A stretch of 37,156 nucleotides of DNA from Verrucomicrobiota bacterium (GTDB lineage: Bacteria > Verrucomicrobiota > Kiritimatiellia > Kiritimatiellales > Tichowtungiaceae). The DNA lies in NCBI GenBank assembly GCA_030153935.1, contig JASKKX010000012.1:1-37156 (forward strand). The letters run 5' to 3'. This document shows positions 24,833 through 33,196 of this stretch, piece by piece. The first letter of the stretch is position 1. Each line of letters starts with the position of its first letter. Both the position numbers and the translations under genes were made by a program. The notes beneath the pieces were generated by a model. That model was not told the DNA's origin. It saw nothing but the letters and a program-made list of their open reading frames with translations, and searched no databases.

Positions 24833-25783
24833 CTAAAACCATCGTTTCAGGCGGTCTTTCAGACGATACGCAATACGCAGCAAAATGCGCTTCAGTTCAA
24901 ACAGGTGGGCCCATATCACACAGAAAAACCGGTTTTCACGCCGCAAATTCCATGGCCGATCCGGCAGCGGCCAGCCCTCGGCAACGGCCCAGTCCAACAG
25001 GTCCATGATCTCTTCAAACCGGTTGACATTGCGGGTCATCCAGCACTTCCATGGCTTTGGATTACCACCGAAATGAATCACACGCGCGGACGGATCGGTT
25101 TCCAGGACAAAAGGTTGTGTTTCCGGCGCAGTTTCATCGAAAGCCAGCATAGAACTCATAACGGACTCATCGAGCAGAAAGTAAGCAAAACTGCGGTCAT
25201 TCACAATTCCGAAATCCTGCGGAGGAATCACCTTGCGGATTTGCCGGTCCCAGCGGCGTACAAAATCGAGATGGCTTCGGTGAATGGCAAAACAGTGTGC
25301 ATTGCAGGATGTATTGATCCGCGGTTCCTGCCGTTCCCCGACATCCCGGCGCCAGACATCCAGCACTGCGGAGGGAACTTTGCCGCGCGGCTCATCCGGA
25401 GCATACCGGTTGCGGAACAGATAGGCGACTTCAGCTTCCGGACGGAGACGAATCTGAATCCCTTCACCCGTGGCTTCAATTTGCTGCGTGATGTTTCCGG
25501 TCACGATGCAGTCCGAATCTATCCAGAGAATATGCTCGGTATCAGCGGTCAAAAGCGCTTCGGTTTTCTGGCAGGCGATATTACGGATATTCTGATCGTC
25601 AGAATGTTCAAAAACCCGGACCCCCGGAAGAGTCGCCAGTCCTTTTTTTTCATCCGGATTCAGTCCGTAAATCACCAGATGAACCGGAATATCCATGCCG
25701 TGGCGGCGGATTGACGCCAGCAGAAAAAAAAATCCCCACACAAAACTGCGATCACAGGCTGTGACAATCGTTTTCGTACTCAT
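24833..25783 (-). CDS. Glycosyltransferase-like protein (GT-A fold, DxD)
   Basis: A cytoplasmic protein of about 316 residues, with the start TIVTACDRSFVWGFFFLLASIRRHG typical of GT8-like enzymes and a metal-binding DxD in HILWIDSDCIVTGNI at about residue 90. The region ENMINGs aside, RINTSCNAHCFAIHRSHLDF and VIHFGGNPKPWKCW (a late His-containing GT8-like ending) support a GT-A transferase. The C-terminal tail is basic and hydrophobic (RILLRIAYRLKDRLKRWF), perhaps a membrane-contact helix. The start is the Met of MSTKTIV; the ORF-track start overlaps the next gene and is unlikely. It faces the GspB-like gene with an 18-base gap. Donor and acceptor are unknown. Confidence 0.65.
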   Translation of the reverse strand: MSTKTIVTACDRSFVWGFFFLLASIRRHGMDIPVHLVIYGLNPDEKKGLATLPGVRVFEHSDDQNIRNIACQKTEALLTADTEHILWIDSDCIVTGNITQQIEATGEGIQIRLRPEAEVAYLFRNRYAPDEPRGKVPSAVLDVWRRDVGERQEPRINTSCNAHCFAIHRSHLDFVRRWDRQIRKVIPPQDFGIVNDRSFAYFLLDESVMSSMLAFDETAPETQPFVLETDPSARVIHFGGNPKPWKCWMTRNVNRFEEIMDLLDWAVAEGWPLPDRPWNLRRENRFFCVIWAHLFELKRILLRIAYRLKDRLKRWF

Positions 25784-25841
25784 CGTTATTTGACCAGCCG
25801 GGTAATCAGCAGATGCGGACCCTTTACAGAACAGCCTAAAT

Positions 25842-26102
25842 TTACACGTGATCAAAAATCATCGTCTGTACTTCAACCCCGTCAATGTTTTTGAGCTGCT
25901 TCGTCAGCTCGGTAACCTTGGCGTCATCATCCACCATGTCGAGCAGAATCATCCCGTTCGGCGAACAGACTTTCTTATCGGCCTCATGCAGGCCCAGCCG
26001 CGTACGGATCTGGCAGCCGAATTCGGTGAACACCTTCTGCACTTCGCTCGCGTGTTTTACCCGTTCCGTAATATGCACTCCGACAATGATATGTTTATCC
26101 AT
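25842..26102 (-). CDS. TM1266-like small ACT-type regulator of the [FeFe] hydrogenase region
   Basis: An 86-residue protein with a beta-alpha-beta pattern: IIVGVHITERVKHASEVQKVFTEFG, then IRTRLGLHEADKKVCSPNGMILLDMV, then LTKQLKNIDGVEVQTMIFDHV. This matches the outline of the TM1266 family of putative iron-only hydrogenase system regulators, which share an ACT/NikR-C-like fold. Its place directly downstream of hydA supports that assignment. CCGGAGG precedes the ATG. A terminator-like hairpin separates it from hydA, so it may be separately expressed or read through. Direct evidence for regulation is lacking, and no DNA-binding domain is visible. Confidence 0.7.
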   Translation of the reverse strand: MDKHIIVGVHITERVKHASEVQKVFTEFGCQIRTRLGLHEADKKVCSPNGMILLDMVDDDAKVTELTKQLKNIDGVEVQTMIFDHV

Positions 26103-26224
26103 AACCAGTCCTCCGGTTCTTGCTTGTTCTCTTCATCACGATCTTTCCTGCCTGAGTTGTTCTATACATTTTTCGTCAGGCGAAACAAACTATTCAGGGT
26201 ATTCCAAAGCGTTTCAACCGGCTG

Positions 26225-26260
26225 AAAACAAAAGATCCCCGCCCGGCGTACGGGGCGGCG
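26225..26260 (-). terminator. Rho-independent terminator after hydA
   Basis: On the minus strand, CCGCCC and GGGCGG pair across an 8-base loop, followed by GGATCTTTTGTTTT. It lies directly after the hydA stop codon. Confidence 0.65.
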
Positions 26261-26265
26261 GAAGT

Positions 26266-28038
26266 TTAAACCACGTCCTTTTCGTGATAGTGAGTATGGA
26301 GCAGATGATGCGATTTTTCGCCGAGCGGCGCGCCGAGGAATTCTTTGTAAAGCTGCTGTACCGCTTCGTTTTCGTGCGATTTACGCACCGTCTTGCCTTC
26401 ATCTTCGGCATAAATCGCATTAATGCGCTTGAGACGTACGCTGTCATCGGTGAAACGCGGCTGCCCGCCGCCGCCGATGCAGCCGCCTGGACAGGTCATA
26501 ATTTCAACGAAATGATAACTCTTTTCGCCGTTTTTGATCCGTTCAAGAAGCCGCCGTGCATTGCCCAGTCCGTGTGCAACAGCAACATTTACGGTGACCC
26601 CTTCGAGAAACGACCAGTCAGAAACGGCTCCCTCGATTTTAATGGAGGCTTCTTTGATGCCTTCGAGTCCGGCAACCGGTTTGACGTGCAGATTTTCCAT
26701 CGGCAGGGATCGCCCGGTGACAATTTCGTACGCGGTGCGCAGTGCCGCTTCCATGACACCGCCGGTGTTGGCAAAGATATCGGCAGCGCCGGAGCTGAGC
26801 CCCATCGGTGCATCCATTTTGCTGTCTTCCAGCGACATGAAGTCGATCCCCGCCTCTTTGATCATCCGGCCGATCTCACGCGTGGTGAGCACATAGTCCA
26901 CGTCACGCGCGCCGCTGTCATTCATCTCTTCGCGCCCGCACTCGAATTTTTTAGCGGTGCAGGGCATGACGGAAACGACAATCAGATCGTCCGGCTTCAC
27001 GCCGATTTTCTGCGCGTAGTAAGTCTTGGCCACCGCACCAAACATCTGCTGCGGCGATTTACAGGTGGAGAGGTTCGGCAGAAACTGAGGATAATAGTAT
27101 TCTGCAAAATTGATCCAGCCGGGCGAGCAGCTGGTGAACATCGGCAACGGAACCTCTTCGCCGTCGACCAGCGCTTTTTTGAGGCGCGTGAGCAGTTCGG
27201 TGCCCTCCTCCATAATGGTGAGGTCGGCGGCGAAGTCGGTATCAAAAACAGCATCGAACCCGAGTTCGCGCAGCGCGGTGGTCATCTTGCCGGTAACCAG
27301 CGTGCCGGGTTCGCAGTCGAAGCATTCGCCGAGTGCCGCGCGAATGGCTGGAGCCGTCTGGACGACGACGGTTTTGGTTGGATCTTCGAGCGCTTTCCAG
27401 ACCGATTCGATATGGCTTTTTTCAGAAATCGCTCCGACCGGGCAGATGGCGGCGCACTGTCCGCATTGCACACAGGCCACGCCGTCAAGATCGAGCGTGA
27501 AGGCCGGGCCGATCATCGTATCAAAGCCCCTGCCCTGCGGGTAGAGAGCGCCGACGCCCTGCATCTCGGAGCAGACGGTAACGCAGCGGCGGCATTTGAT
27601 GCATTTCGAATTATCGCGCACCAGCGCCGGCGTGCTGTCGTCGATGCGGGCTTTGGCTTTTTCCCCTTCATAGGCGATTTCGCGGATCCCCAATTCAGAG
27701 GCCAGGTTCTGCAGTTCACAGTCCTGATTGCGGTCGCAGACCGGACAGTTGCCGTCGTGCTCGGAAAGCAGCAGCTCAACCACCTGTTTGCGTGCGGCGC
27801 GCACGCGCGGGCTGTTTGTCTTCACTTCCATGCCTTCACTGACGGGCGTCGAGCAGGCAGACAGCAGCGTACGGGCACCGGTCACTTCAACGAGACAGAC
27901 ACGGCAGGCGCCGATCGGCTCGCGATTCTCGAGAAAGCAGAGCGTCGGAATGCGGATTCCCGCGTGTTTGGCAGCGTCCAGAATGGTGGCGCCATCGGGG
28001 GCTTCGATCGGTTTTCCGTTGATTATCAGTTTACGCAT
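26266..28038 (-). CDS. hydA: [FeFe] hydrogenase catalytic subunit HydA
   Basis: Reversibly makes H2 at the H-cluster; the subunit set suggests an NAD(P)H-linked, possibly electron-bifurcating enzyme. The domains, in 590 residues, are: plant-type [2Fe-2S] (C34, C45, C48, C62), a His/Cys [4Fe-4S] site (H94, C98, C101, C107), a two-[4Fe-4S] ferredoxin (CIKCRRCVTVC, CVQCGQCAAIC), the H-cluster domain with FTSCSPGW, VMPCTAKKFE and EIMTCPGGCIGGGGQP, and a small-subunit-like tail. In the first H-cluster motif the usual proton-relay cysteine (TSCCP) is Ser305. AGGAGGTGTCC precedes the chosen ATG, which overlaps the fused hydB by 8 bases. Maturases HydEFG are not in the window. Confidence 0.95.
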   Translation of the reverse strand: MRKLIINGKPIEAPDGATILDAAKHAGIRIPTLCFLENREPIGACRVCLVEVTGARTLLSACSTPVSEGMEVKTNSPRVRAARKQVVELLLSEHDGNCPVCDRNQDCELQNLASELGIREIAYEGEKAKARIDDSTPALVRDNSKCIKCRRCVTVCSEMQGVGALYPQGRGFDTMIGPAFTLDLDGVACVQCGQCAAICPVGAISEKSHIESVWKALEDPTKTVVVQTAPAIRAALGECFDCEPGTLVTGKMTTALRELGFDAVFDTDFAADLTIMEEGTELLTRLKKALVDGEEVPLPMFTSCSPGWINFAEYYYPQFLPNLSTCKSPQQMFGAVAKTYYAQKIGVKPDDLIVVSVMPCTAKKFECGREEMNDSGARDVDYVLTTREIGRMIKEAGIDFMSLEDSKMDAPMGLSSGAADIFANTGGVMEAALRTAYEIVTGRSLPMENLHVKPVAGLEGIKEASIKIEGAVSDWSFLEGVTVNVAVAHGLGNARRLLERIKNGEKSYHFVEIMTCPGGCIGGGGQPRFTDDSVRLKRINAIYAEDEGKTVRKSHENEAVQQLYKEFLGAPLGEKSHHLLHTHYHEKDVV

Positions 28039-31000
28039 TGGACACCTCCTCTTCCTCGCCGACAATACATTTTCCATAGTCGCAGCGCAGACAGCGGCGG
28101 GCCTGCCGGATTGCTTCGGTTTCGTTCCAGGCCTGTTCCACTTCGTCAAAATTGCTGCGCCTTTTTTCGACCGGCATCATTCGCATTTTTTCGCGCGGAT
28201 ACGGCACCGGATCGGCATCGGGATCGTAGTCGGTGGTGTTTTCCTGCTCGATTCGCCAGAAAGCGTGCTTTTTACCGGTCAGGAACTGATCGATTCCCAC
28301 TGCGCCGCGCTCGCCGTCGGCAATGGCGTGGACAACGGATATCGGGCCGGTGACAGAATCGCCGCCGGCAAAAACGCCTTCCATCGAGGTTTTTCCGGTG
28401 ACCGGATCGACTTTGATCCAGCCGTGTTCCTCCAGTTCGAATGCACCGCCGAAAACAGAGCCGTCGATGGTTTGGCCGACCGCCATGATGACCTGATCGG
28501 CGTCGATGATGAAACTCTCGTCTTCGCCGGCCTCGGGACGCCGACGTCCGGAGCGGTCGAACTCGCCCAGATGCATGTGCAGACATCGGATGCCGATGAC
28601 TTTGCCCCTTTTTACAATGATCTCTTCGGGAGCCGCTAACGGTTCAATGGCAATGCCTTCCTGCAGAGCCTCTTCAATCTCTTCCGCATAGGCAGGCATT
28701 TCTTCGCGTGTGCGGCGGTAAAGTATTGTGACGGTTTTCGCACCGAGACGGATCGCGGTACGTGCGGCGTCCACGGCCGCGTTGCCGCCGCCAATGACCA
28801 CCACCTTTTTGCCGACCGGCACCGAACCGCGAATGTTGTATTCGCGCAGAAAAGCCATCGCGTCCGCGACACCATCGGCATCGCAGCCGGGCAGATCAAC
28901 GTGGATGCCTTCCGGCGCGCCGATGCCGACGAAGATGGCATCGTAACCCTCCTTTTTCAGCCCTTCCACGGTAAAATCCCGTCCGAGTTCTTTATCGGTT
29001 TCAATTCTGACGCCCATGTTTTCGACCATGCGGATTTCGCGGGCGAGCGTTTCGCGCGGCAGACGGTAGGCCGGAATGGCCTGCACCAGCATGCCGCCGG
29101 GCCGCGGCTCTTTTTCAAAAACGACCGGCCTGTAGCCGAGACGCGCAAGAAAGAAAGCACAGGAAATCCCGGCCGGACCGCCCCCGATGATTGCGATTTT
29201 CTTTTTCGCGTTTTCGGCATTCTCGCGGATTTCCGGAATCTGTATCTCGGTTTCCTGCTCCACCATGAAACGCTTGATGCCGCGAATGGAGACGGGATCG
29301 TCCAGCGTGGAACGGCGGCATTTTTCTTCGCAGGTATGAAAGCAGACGCGCGCGCAGACACTGGCAAACGGGTTGCGGCTGCGATGCAGCCGAAGCGCTT
29401 CATCATAGCGTTTCTCGGCAACAAGCGAAACGAAACCGGGAATATCCACGCCCGCCGGACAGGCGGCCTGGCACGGCGCGCGTACCAGCGACGGGCAGAC
29501 GCCCGCACGGCAGTGCCTGTCGCGGATATGCTCTATATACTCTTCGCGGAAGTAGCGGATGGTGGAGAGCACCGGATTGGGCGCGGTCTGTCCCAGTCCA
29601 CAGAGCGATCCCTGCTTGATGAATTCACCGAGCTCACTGAGCCGGTCAATGTCCTCCATGCGACCGTGCCCTTCGCAGATGCGGGTGAGAATTTCGAGCA
29701 TGCGTTTGGTGCCGACGCGGCACGGTACGCATTTTCCGCAGGATTCCTCCTGCACAAATTCGATGAAGAAACGGGCAACATCCACCATGCAGGCGTCGTC
29801 GTCCATGACGATCAGTCCGCCCGAGCCCATGATGGCCCCCAGCTCGGTGAGCGATTCGTAGTCGAGCGGTACGTTAAGGTGCTGTTTCGGCACACAGCCG
29901 CCGGACGGGCCGCCGAGCTGCGCGGCTTTGAACGGCTTGTTGTTCATAATGCCGCCGCCGATGTCGTAGATCAGTTCGCCGAGAGGCGTGCCGACCGGCA
30001 CTTCCACCAGACCGGTATTGCGCACGGCGCCTGCCAAGGCGAAGACCTTGGTTCCTTTGCTCTTCTCCGTGCCGAACGACGTGTACCACTCCGCACCGTT
30101 GGCGATGATCGCCGGAACGTTGGCATAGGTTTCGACGTTGTTGAGAACAGTCGGCTTGCCCCACAGCCCCTTCTGCGCCGGAAACGGCGGGCGCGGGCGC
30201 GGTTCGCCGCGCCGACCTTCAATGGAGGCCATCAGCGCGGTTTCTTCGCCGCAGACAAAGGCCCCGGAGCCCATGCGGATTTCGAGGTTAAACGAAAAGC
30301 CGCTGCCGAGAATATTGTTGCCGATCAGGCCGTATTCGCCGGCCGCATCAATCGCTTTCTGCAGGCGGGAGACGGCCAGCGGATATTCGGCGCGCACATA
30401 GACATAGCCCTGGGAGGCACCAATGGCGTACGCGCCGATGATCATGCCTTCGATCAGGCTGTGCGGGTCGCCTTCGAGAACACTGCGGTCCATGTAGGCC
30501 CCGGGATCGCCTTCATCGGCGTTGCAGAGCATGTAGCGCTGGTCGGCAGGCGTCTGGCGGGTGAAGTTCCATTTCATCCAGGTCGGGAAGCCCGCGCCGC
30601 CGCGACCGCGCAGGCCGGAAGCCTTCATTATGTCAATGACATCGTCCGGCATCATGCCGCCGAGGACTTTGCCGAGCGCCTGGTAAACGCCGGCGGCGAG
30701 TGCCTCGTCGATACTCTCCGGATCGATGCGCCCGCAGTTGCGCAGGACAATTTTGGTCTGCTGTTTAAAGAAGTCGATGTCATCGATACAGGGAACGGTT
30801 TTCTCCCCTTTGGCATCGCGGGCCGTCAGTCGCTCAATCACGTTGCCGCCCACCGCATGTTCCTTGATGATTTCCGCAGCGTCTTCGGGCTGAACGCGCT
30901 GATAGAAGGTCATATCATCGACCATCAGCAGAACCGGCCCTTCGGCACAAAGACCCATGCAGCCGACCGCAGTGACCATCACTTTCCCGGTCAGCTTCTG

Positions 31001-31171
31001 CCGGTCGACTTCGTTGCGCAGTGCGGCAATGACTTTATCTGAACCGGAGGCCAGGCAGCCCCCGCCGGCGCAGACGAGAATCTGTTTCACGCCTTCAGAC
31101 ACAGTCTTTTCCCGATTCATTTCACGCAGAGCCTCTATGGACGGAATAATTTTTGAAATTGGAGCGATCAT
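28031..31171 (-). CDS. hydB: HydB/NuoF-type subunit fused to a GltD/NfnB-like NAD(P)H oxidoreductase
   Basis: A 1046-residue electron-entry subunit. In order: a thioredoxin-like [2Fe-2S] domain (C34, C39, C71, C75); a NuoF core with GLRGRGGAGFP (187-196), FMN/NADH residues and GEETAL; SLBB and a [4Fe-4S] site (C478, C481, C484, C524). Where ordinary HydB ends in a two-cluster ferredoxin, this protein continues with a GltD-type cysteine domain (APCQAACP, SVCARVCFHTCEEKC), an FAD loop IIGGGPAGIS (661-670), an NAD(P)H loop VIGGGNAAVDAA (792-803) and VFAGGDSVTG. A last cysteine group, CLRCDYGKC, is at 1027-1035. AGGAG precedes the ATG, which overlaps hydC by ATGA. The fusion predicts exchange with both NADH and NADPH; this is inferred. 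Confidence 0.93.
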   Translation of the reverse strand: MIAPISKIIPSIEALREMNREKTVSEGVKQILVCAGGGCLASGSDKVIAALRNEVDRQKLTGKVMVTAVGCMGLCAEGPVLLMVDDMTFYQRVQPEDAAEIIKEHAVGGNVIERLTARDAKGEKTVPCIDDIDFFKQQTKIVLRNCGRIDPESIDEALAAGVYQALGKVLGGMMPDDVIDIMKASGLRGRGGAGFPTWMKWNFTRQTPADQRYMLCNADEGDPGAYMDRSVLEGDPHSLIEGMIIGAYAIGASQGYVYVRAEYPLAVSRLQKAIDAAGEYGLIGNNILGSGFSFNLEIRMGSGAFVCGEETALMASIEGRRGEPRPRPPFPAQKGLWGKPTVLNNVETYANVPAIIANGAEWYTSFGTEKSKGTKVFALAGAVRNTGLVEVPVGTPLGELIYDIGGGIMNNKPFKAAQLGGPSGGCVPKQHLNVPLDYESLTELGAIMGSGGLIVMDDDACMVDVARFFIEFVQEESCGKCVPCRVGTKRMLEILTRICEGHGRMEDIDRLSELGEFIKQGSLCGLGQTAPNPVLSTIRYFREEYIEHIRDRHCRAGVCPSLVRAPCQAACPAGVDIPGFVSLVAEKRYDEALRLHRSRNPFASVCARVCFHTCEEKCRRSTLDDPVSIRGIKRFMVEQETEIQIPEIRENAENAKKKIAIIGGGPAGISCAFFLARLGYRPVVFEKEPRPGGMLVQAIPAYRLPRETLAREIRMVENMGVRIETDKELGRDFTVEGLKKEGYDAIFVGIGAPEGIHVDLPGCDADGVADAMAFLREYNIRGSVPVGKKVVVIGGGNAAVDAARTAIRLGAKTVTILYRRTREEMPAYAEEIEEALQEGIAIEPLAAPEEIIVKRGKVIGIRCLHMHLGEFDRSGRRRPEAGEDESFIIDADQVIMAVGQTIDGSVFGGAFELEEHGWIKVDPVTGKTSMEGVFAGGDSVTGPISVVHAIADGERGAVGIDQFLTGKKHAFWRIEQENTTDYDPDADPVPYPREKMRMMPVEKRRSNFDEVEQAWNETEAIRQARRCLRCDYGKCIVGEEEEVSNA

Positions 31172-31698
31172 TGAGTAACTCCTTCCTCTGATATTGCATA
31201 GGCTCTGAGCAGTTCACCGATCTTAGAGGGTTTCACGCGCTGATGAACATCGTCGTTCACCATAATAACCGGCGCAAGGCCGCAGGCACCGAAACAGCGG
31301 CCGACATCCAGCGAGAATTGGCGGTTCTCGGTGGTCTCTCCAACATCGATACCCAGTTCTTTTTTGACTGAAGCCAGCACCTCTTTGCCACCGCGTACAT
31401 AACAGGCGGTGCCGAGGCAGACACGCACCATGTTTTTTCCGCGCGGAACAGTCGAAAAAAAGGAATAGAAACTGACCACCCCGGCCACTTCGCTGTAAGG
31501 CTTTCCGAAATCCCGGCTGATTTTTTTCAGTACACTTTCAGGCAGGTACCCAAACCGGCTTTGCACAATCTGCAGCGCGGGAATCAGCCCTCCCGGTTTA
31601 TTCTGATATTCCCCGATCAGTTCATCGAGCTGCAGGATCATCTCTTCTTCGGTCAGCTCTTCTGAACAGGCACAATTACAGGTTGCATTTTCCACCAT
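31168..31698 (-). CDS. hydC: Hydrogenase NuoE-type [2Fe-2S] subunit HydC
   Basis: A thioredoxin-fold subunit that carries one [2Fe-2S] cluster and docks with HydB. The four ligands are visible in CLGTACYVRGG and CFGACGLAP, with the family helix LIPALQIVQSRFGYLPE and SEVAGVVSFYSFF before them. I start at MVENATCNCACSEEL, preceded by GGGAGGGACTTC; the ORF-track start adds 38 residues translated from the promoter region. The length is then 176 residues, normal for NuoE/HydC. The N-terminus carries three cysteines (CNCAC) that are not part of the usual cluster. It is the first gene of the hydCBA operon. Confidence 0.93.
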   Translation of the reverse strand: MVENATCNCACSEELTEEEMILQLDELIGEYQNKPGGLIPALQIVQSRFGYLPESVLKKISRDFGKPYSEVAGVVSFYSFFSTVPRGKNMVRVCLGTACYVRGGKEVLASVKKELGIDVGETTENRQFSLDVGRCFGACGLAPVIMVNDDVHQRVKPSKIGELLRAYAISEEGVTQ

Positions 31699-31735
31699 GA
31701 AGTCCCTCCCGTTTTGCAGACGAAATATAAATGGC

Positions 31736-31754
31736 TGTATCAGTTTAAGATACA
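31736..31754 (-). promoter_or_regulatory. Inverted repeat upstream of hydC (candidate operator)
   Basis: TGTATC and GATACA flank a 7-base A/T-rich centre, 38 bases before the hydC ATG. The size and position fit a repressor or activator site. It does not match the Rex consensus. No binding protein is known. Confidence 0.35.
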
Positions 31755-31759
31755 CTGTA

Positions 31760-31783
31760 AATCCGTGTAAATAAAGACGGATT
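31760..31783. promoter_or_regulatory. Second inverted repeat in the hydC-nfo spacer
   Basis: AATCCGT and ACGGATT pair across 10 bases, and TGTAAAT is repeated directly across its left arm. It lies between divergent hydC and nfo and could serve either gene. Confidence 0.3.
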
Positions 31784-31853
31784 AAGTCTAATTTACGGCA
31801 CTTTTCATTCAATCAGCAATTGGAGTCCGCCTGATTTCCGTTAAAATAAGCAT

Positions 31854-32693
31854 ATGAAAAAAATCGGAGCCCATGTAAGTGCGAGCGGCGGCGTAGAGAA
31901 TGCGCCGCTGAATGCCAAGGCGATCGGCGCGGATGCCTTCGCCCTTTTCACAAAGAACCAACGGCAGTGGATATCCGCTCCGCTGACTGAAGAAAGCATC
32001 CGGAAGTTTAAAGAAAACCGTCGGGAACGTTTTGCGCCCGGCTGTATTCTGCCTCACGACAGCTATCTGATTAACCTCGGTCATCCTGAAACCGGGCCGC
32101 TGGAAAAGTCGCGGAGCGCGTTTCTCGACGAAATGCAGCGCTGTGAACAGCTTGGACTCGACCGGCTGAATTTTCATCCGGGAAGCCATCTGAACAAGTG
32201 CAGCGAAGAGGAGTGCATTGCGATTATTGCCGAATCAATCAATATCGCCCTCTCCAAAACCAAAGGCGTAACCGCCGTGATTGAAAATACAGCCGGGCAA
32301 GGTTCAAATATGGGGTATCGCTTTGAACAGCTGGCCGCAATGATTGAACAGGTCGAAGACAAGAGCCGCGTCGGCATCTGTCTCGACACCTGCCACTCAT
32401 TCGCCGCCGGCTATGATCTGCGCACCGAAAAAGCATTTACGGCGACATTTGGAGAGTTCGACCGGATTGTCGGGTTTAAATATCTCCGGGGAATGCACCT
32501 CAACGACTCCAAAAAAGATTTCGGCAGCAAGGTGGATCGTCATGAATCGCTCGGCAAAGGGTTCATTGGAATCGATTGCTTCCGATTTCTGATGGCTGAT
32601 GACCGGTTCAACGGGATGCCGCTGATTATGGAAACGCCTGATCCATCGATCTGGGCTGATGAAATCAGACTTCTCCGCAGTTTTGAAAAATGA
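31854..32693 (+). CDS. nfo: Endonuclease IV (AP endonuclease)
   Basis: Cuts DNA 5' to abasic sites in base excision repair. The TIM-barrel metal-ligand motifs are in order: [72 protein letters not shown], and PLIMETPD. At 279 residues it is full length. It is divergent from hydC with a 155-base spacer. The ATG has a weak ribosome site. A degraded transposase fragment on the opposite strand directly follows its stop. Confidence 0.96.
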   Translation: MKKIGAHVSASGGVENAPLNAKAIGADAFALFTKNQRQWISAPLTEESIRKFKENRRERFAPGCILPHDSYLINLGHPETGPLEKSRSAFLDEMQRCEQLGLDRLNFHPGSHLNKCSEEECIAIIAESINIALSKTKGVTAVIENTAGQGSNMGYRFEQLAAMIEQVEDKSRVGICLDTCHSFAAGYDLRTEKAFTATFGEFDRIVGFKYLRGMHLNDSKKDFGSKVDRHESLGKGFIGIDCFRFLMADDRFNGMPLIMETPDPSIWADEIRLLRSFEK

Positions 32694-32695
32694 CC

Positions 32696-32900
32696 TGCAC
32701 CAGTGGACGGGTCGCATCGCGCAGGAGGACCCAGTCAACGGGAAAGCGAATGTCGGCTTTGACACAGGGAGTGGCGGCAGAAACCTGATTGAAGCGCGGA
32801 GCAGCTTTTCAGTATCGGCTGCGGCCGGGTTGAGTTCGTGAATCATTTCCGAGGCCTGCCGACAGGGAAAAGCTTCTCGAAGCGTCCGAGCGTGCTTTTG
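32696..32900 (-). pseudogene. Transposase fragment (degraded)
   Basis: Read on the minus strand, two frames together resemble an internal part of a transposase. The first gives LREAFPCRQASEMIHELNPAA then KLLRASIRFLPPL; after a frameshift the second gives ADIRFPVDWVLLRDATRPL. The last phrase matches a segment I recall from ISNCY/IS1182-like transposases (FPVDWVLLRDA-RTL). No start, end or inverted repeats are visible, and the reading stops at the nfo end. It is a relic, not a gene. The family name is tentative. Confidence 0.5.
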
Positions 32901-33196
32901 GAAACCCGACGAATCCCATTTTGCGCCGAAAACGCAGGGAAGTGCTGAACGAAACCCGGGGTGAACGCGGTTTAACCCGAGTGACGGGCAGATCGTCTCT
33001 GTGGGACGGGGCCTGGATCCCCCCGGCTTTAGCCGGGGGTTCTTTTTTAATCACAGCTGATGGCGGAGCTGATCTTGGTTTCCCATCAATTGCCGGCGAA
33101 ACCAGGAAAGGTTCATTCATCCACGGAAAAAAATTCCATGGCATCCTGCCTTTGGACAGCATAAGGTGCGTTCCCGTAATGAGTTATAACATACGG
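32901..33196. other. Non-coding stretch with a strong hairpin, no gene seen
   Basis: Together with the transposase relic this fills 503 bases between nfo and the small membrane protein gene. Reading frames here (for example on the minus strand, with KEPPAKAGG from the hairpin) have no recognisable protein features. The only clear structure is the hairpin at 33019-33048. The sequence may be mobile-element debris. Confidence 0.5.
33019..33048 (+). terminator. Strong Rho-independent terminator or element-end hairpin
   Basis: CCCCCGGC-TTTA-GCCGGGGG followed by TTCTTTTTT is a textbook terminator on the plus strand. It is over 320 bases after nfo, so it ends either a long nfo 3' region or a transcript of unknown kind. 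A tetraloop hairpin of this form also resembles those at IS200/IS605 or REP elements. Confidence 0.75.

Noticed and set aside
25885-28353. Plus-strand ORF of 822 residues opposite hydA
   Set aside because: It is antisense to a fully recognisable [FeFe] hydrogenase, with composition and motifs that do not suggest a protein.
28901-31042. Plus-strand ORF of 713 residues opposite the fused hydB
   Set aside because: It is a long antisense shadow created by the GC-rich codon pattern of hydB; it has no ribosome site or recognisable domains, and the minus-strand frame is clearly the real gene.
26266-31698. Absence of the dispersed palindrome from the hydrogenase operon as a sign of recent acquisition
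   Set aside because: The stretch from about 15.5 to 23 kb, with ordinary core genes, also lacks copies, so a gap of 5-6 kb is not unusual in this window.
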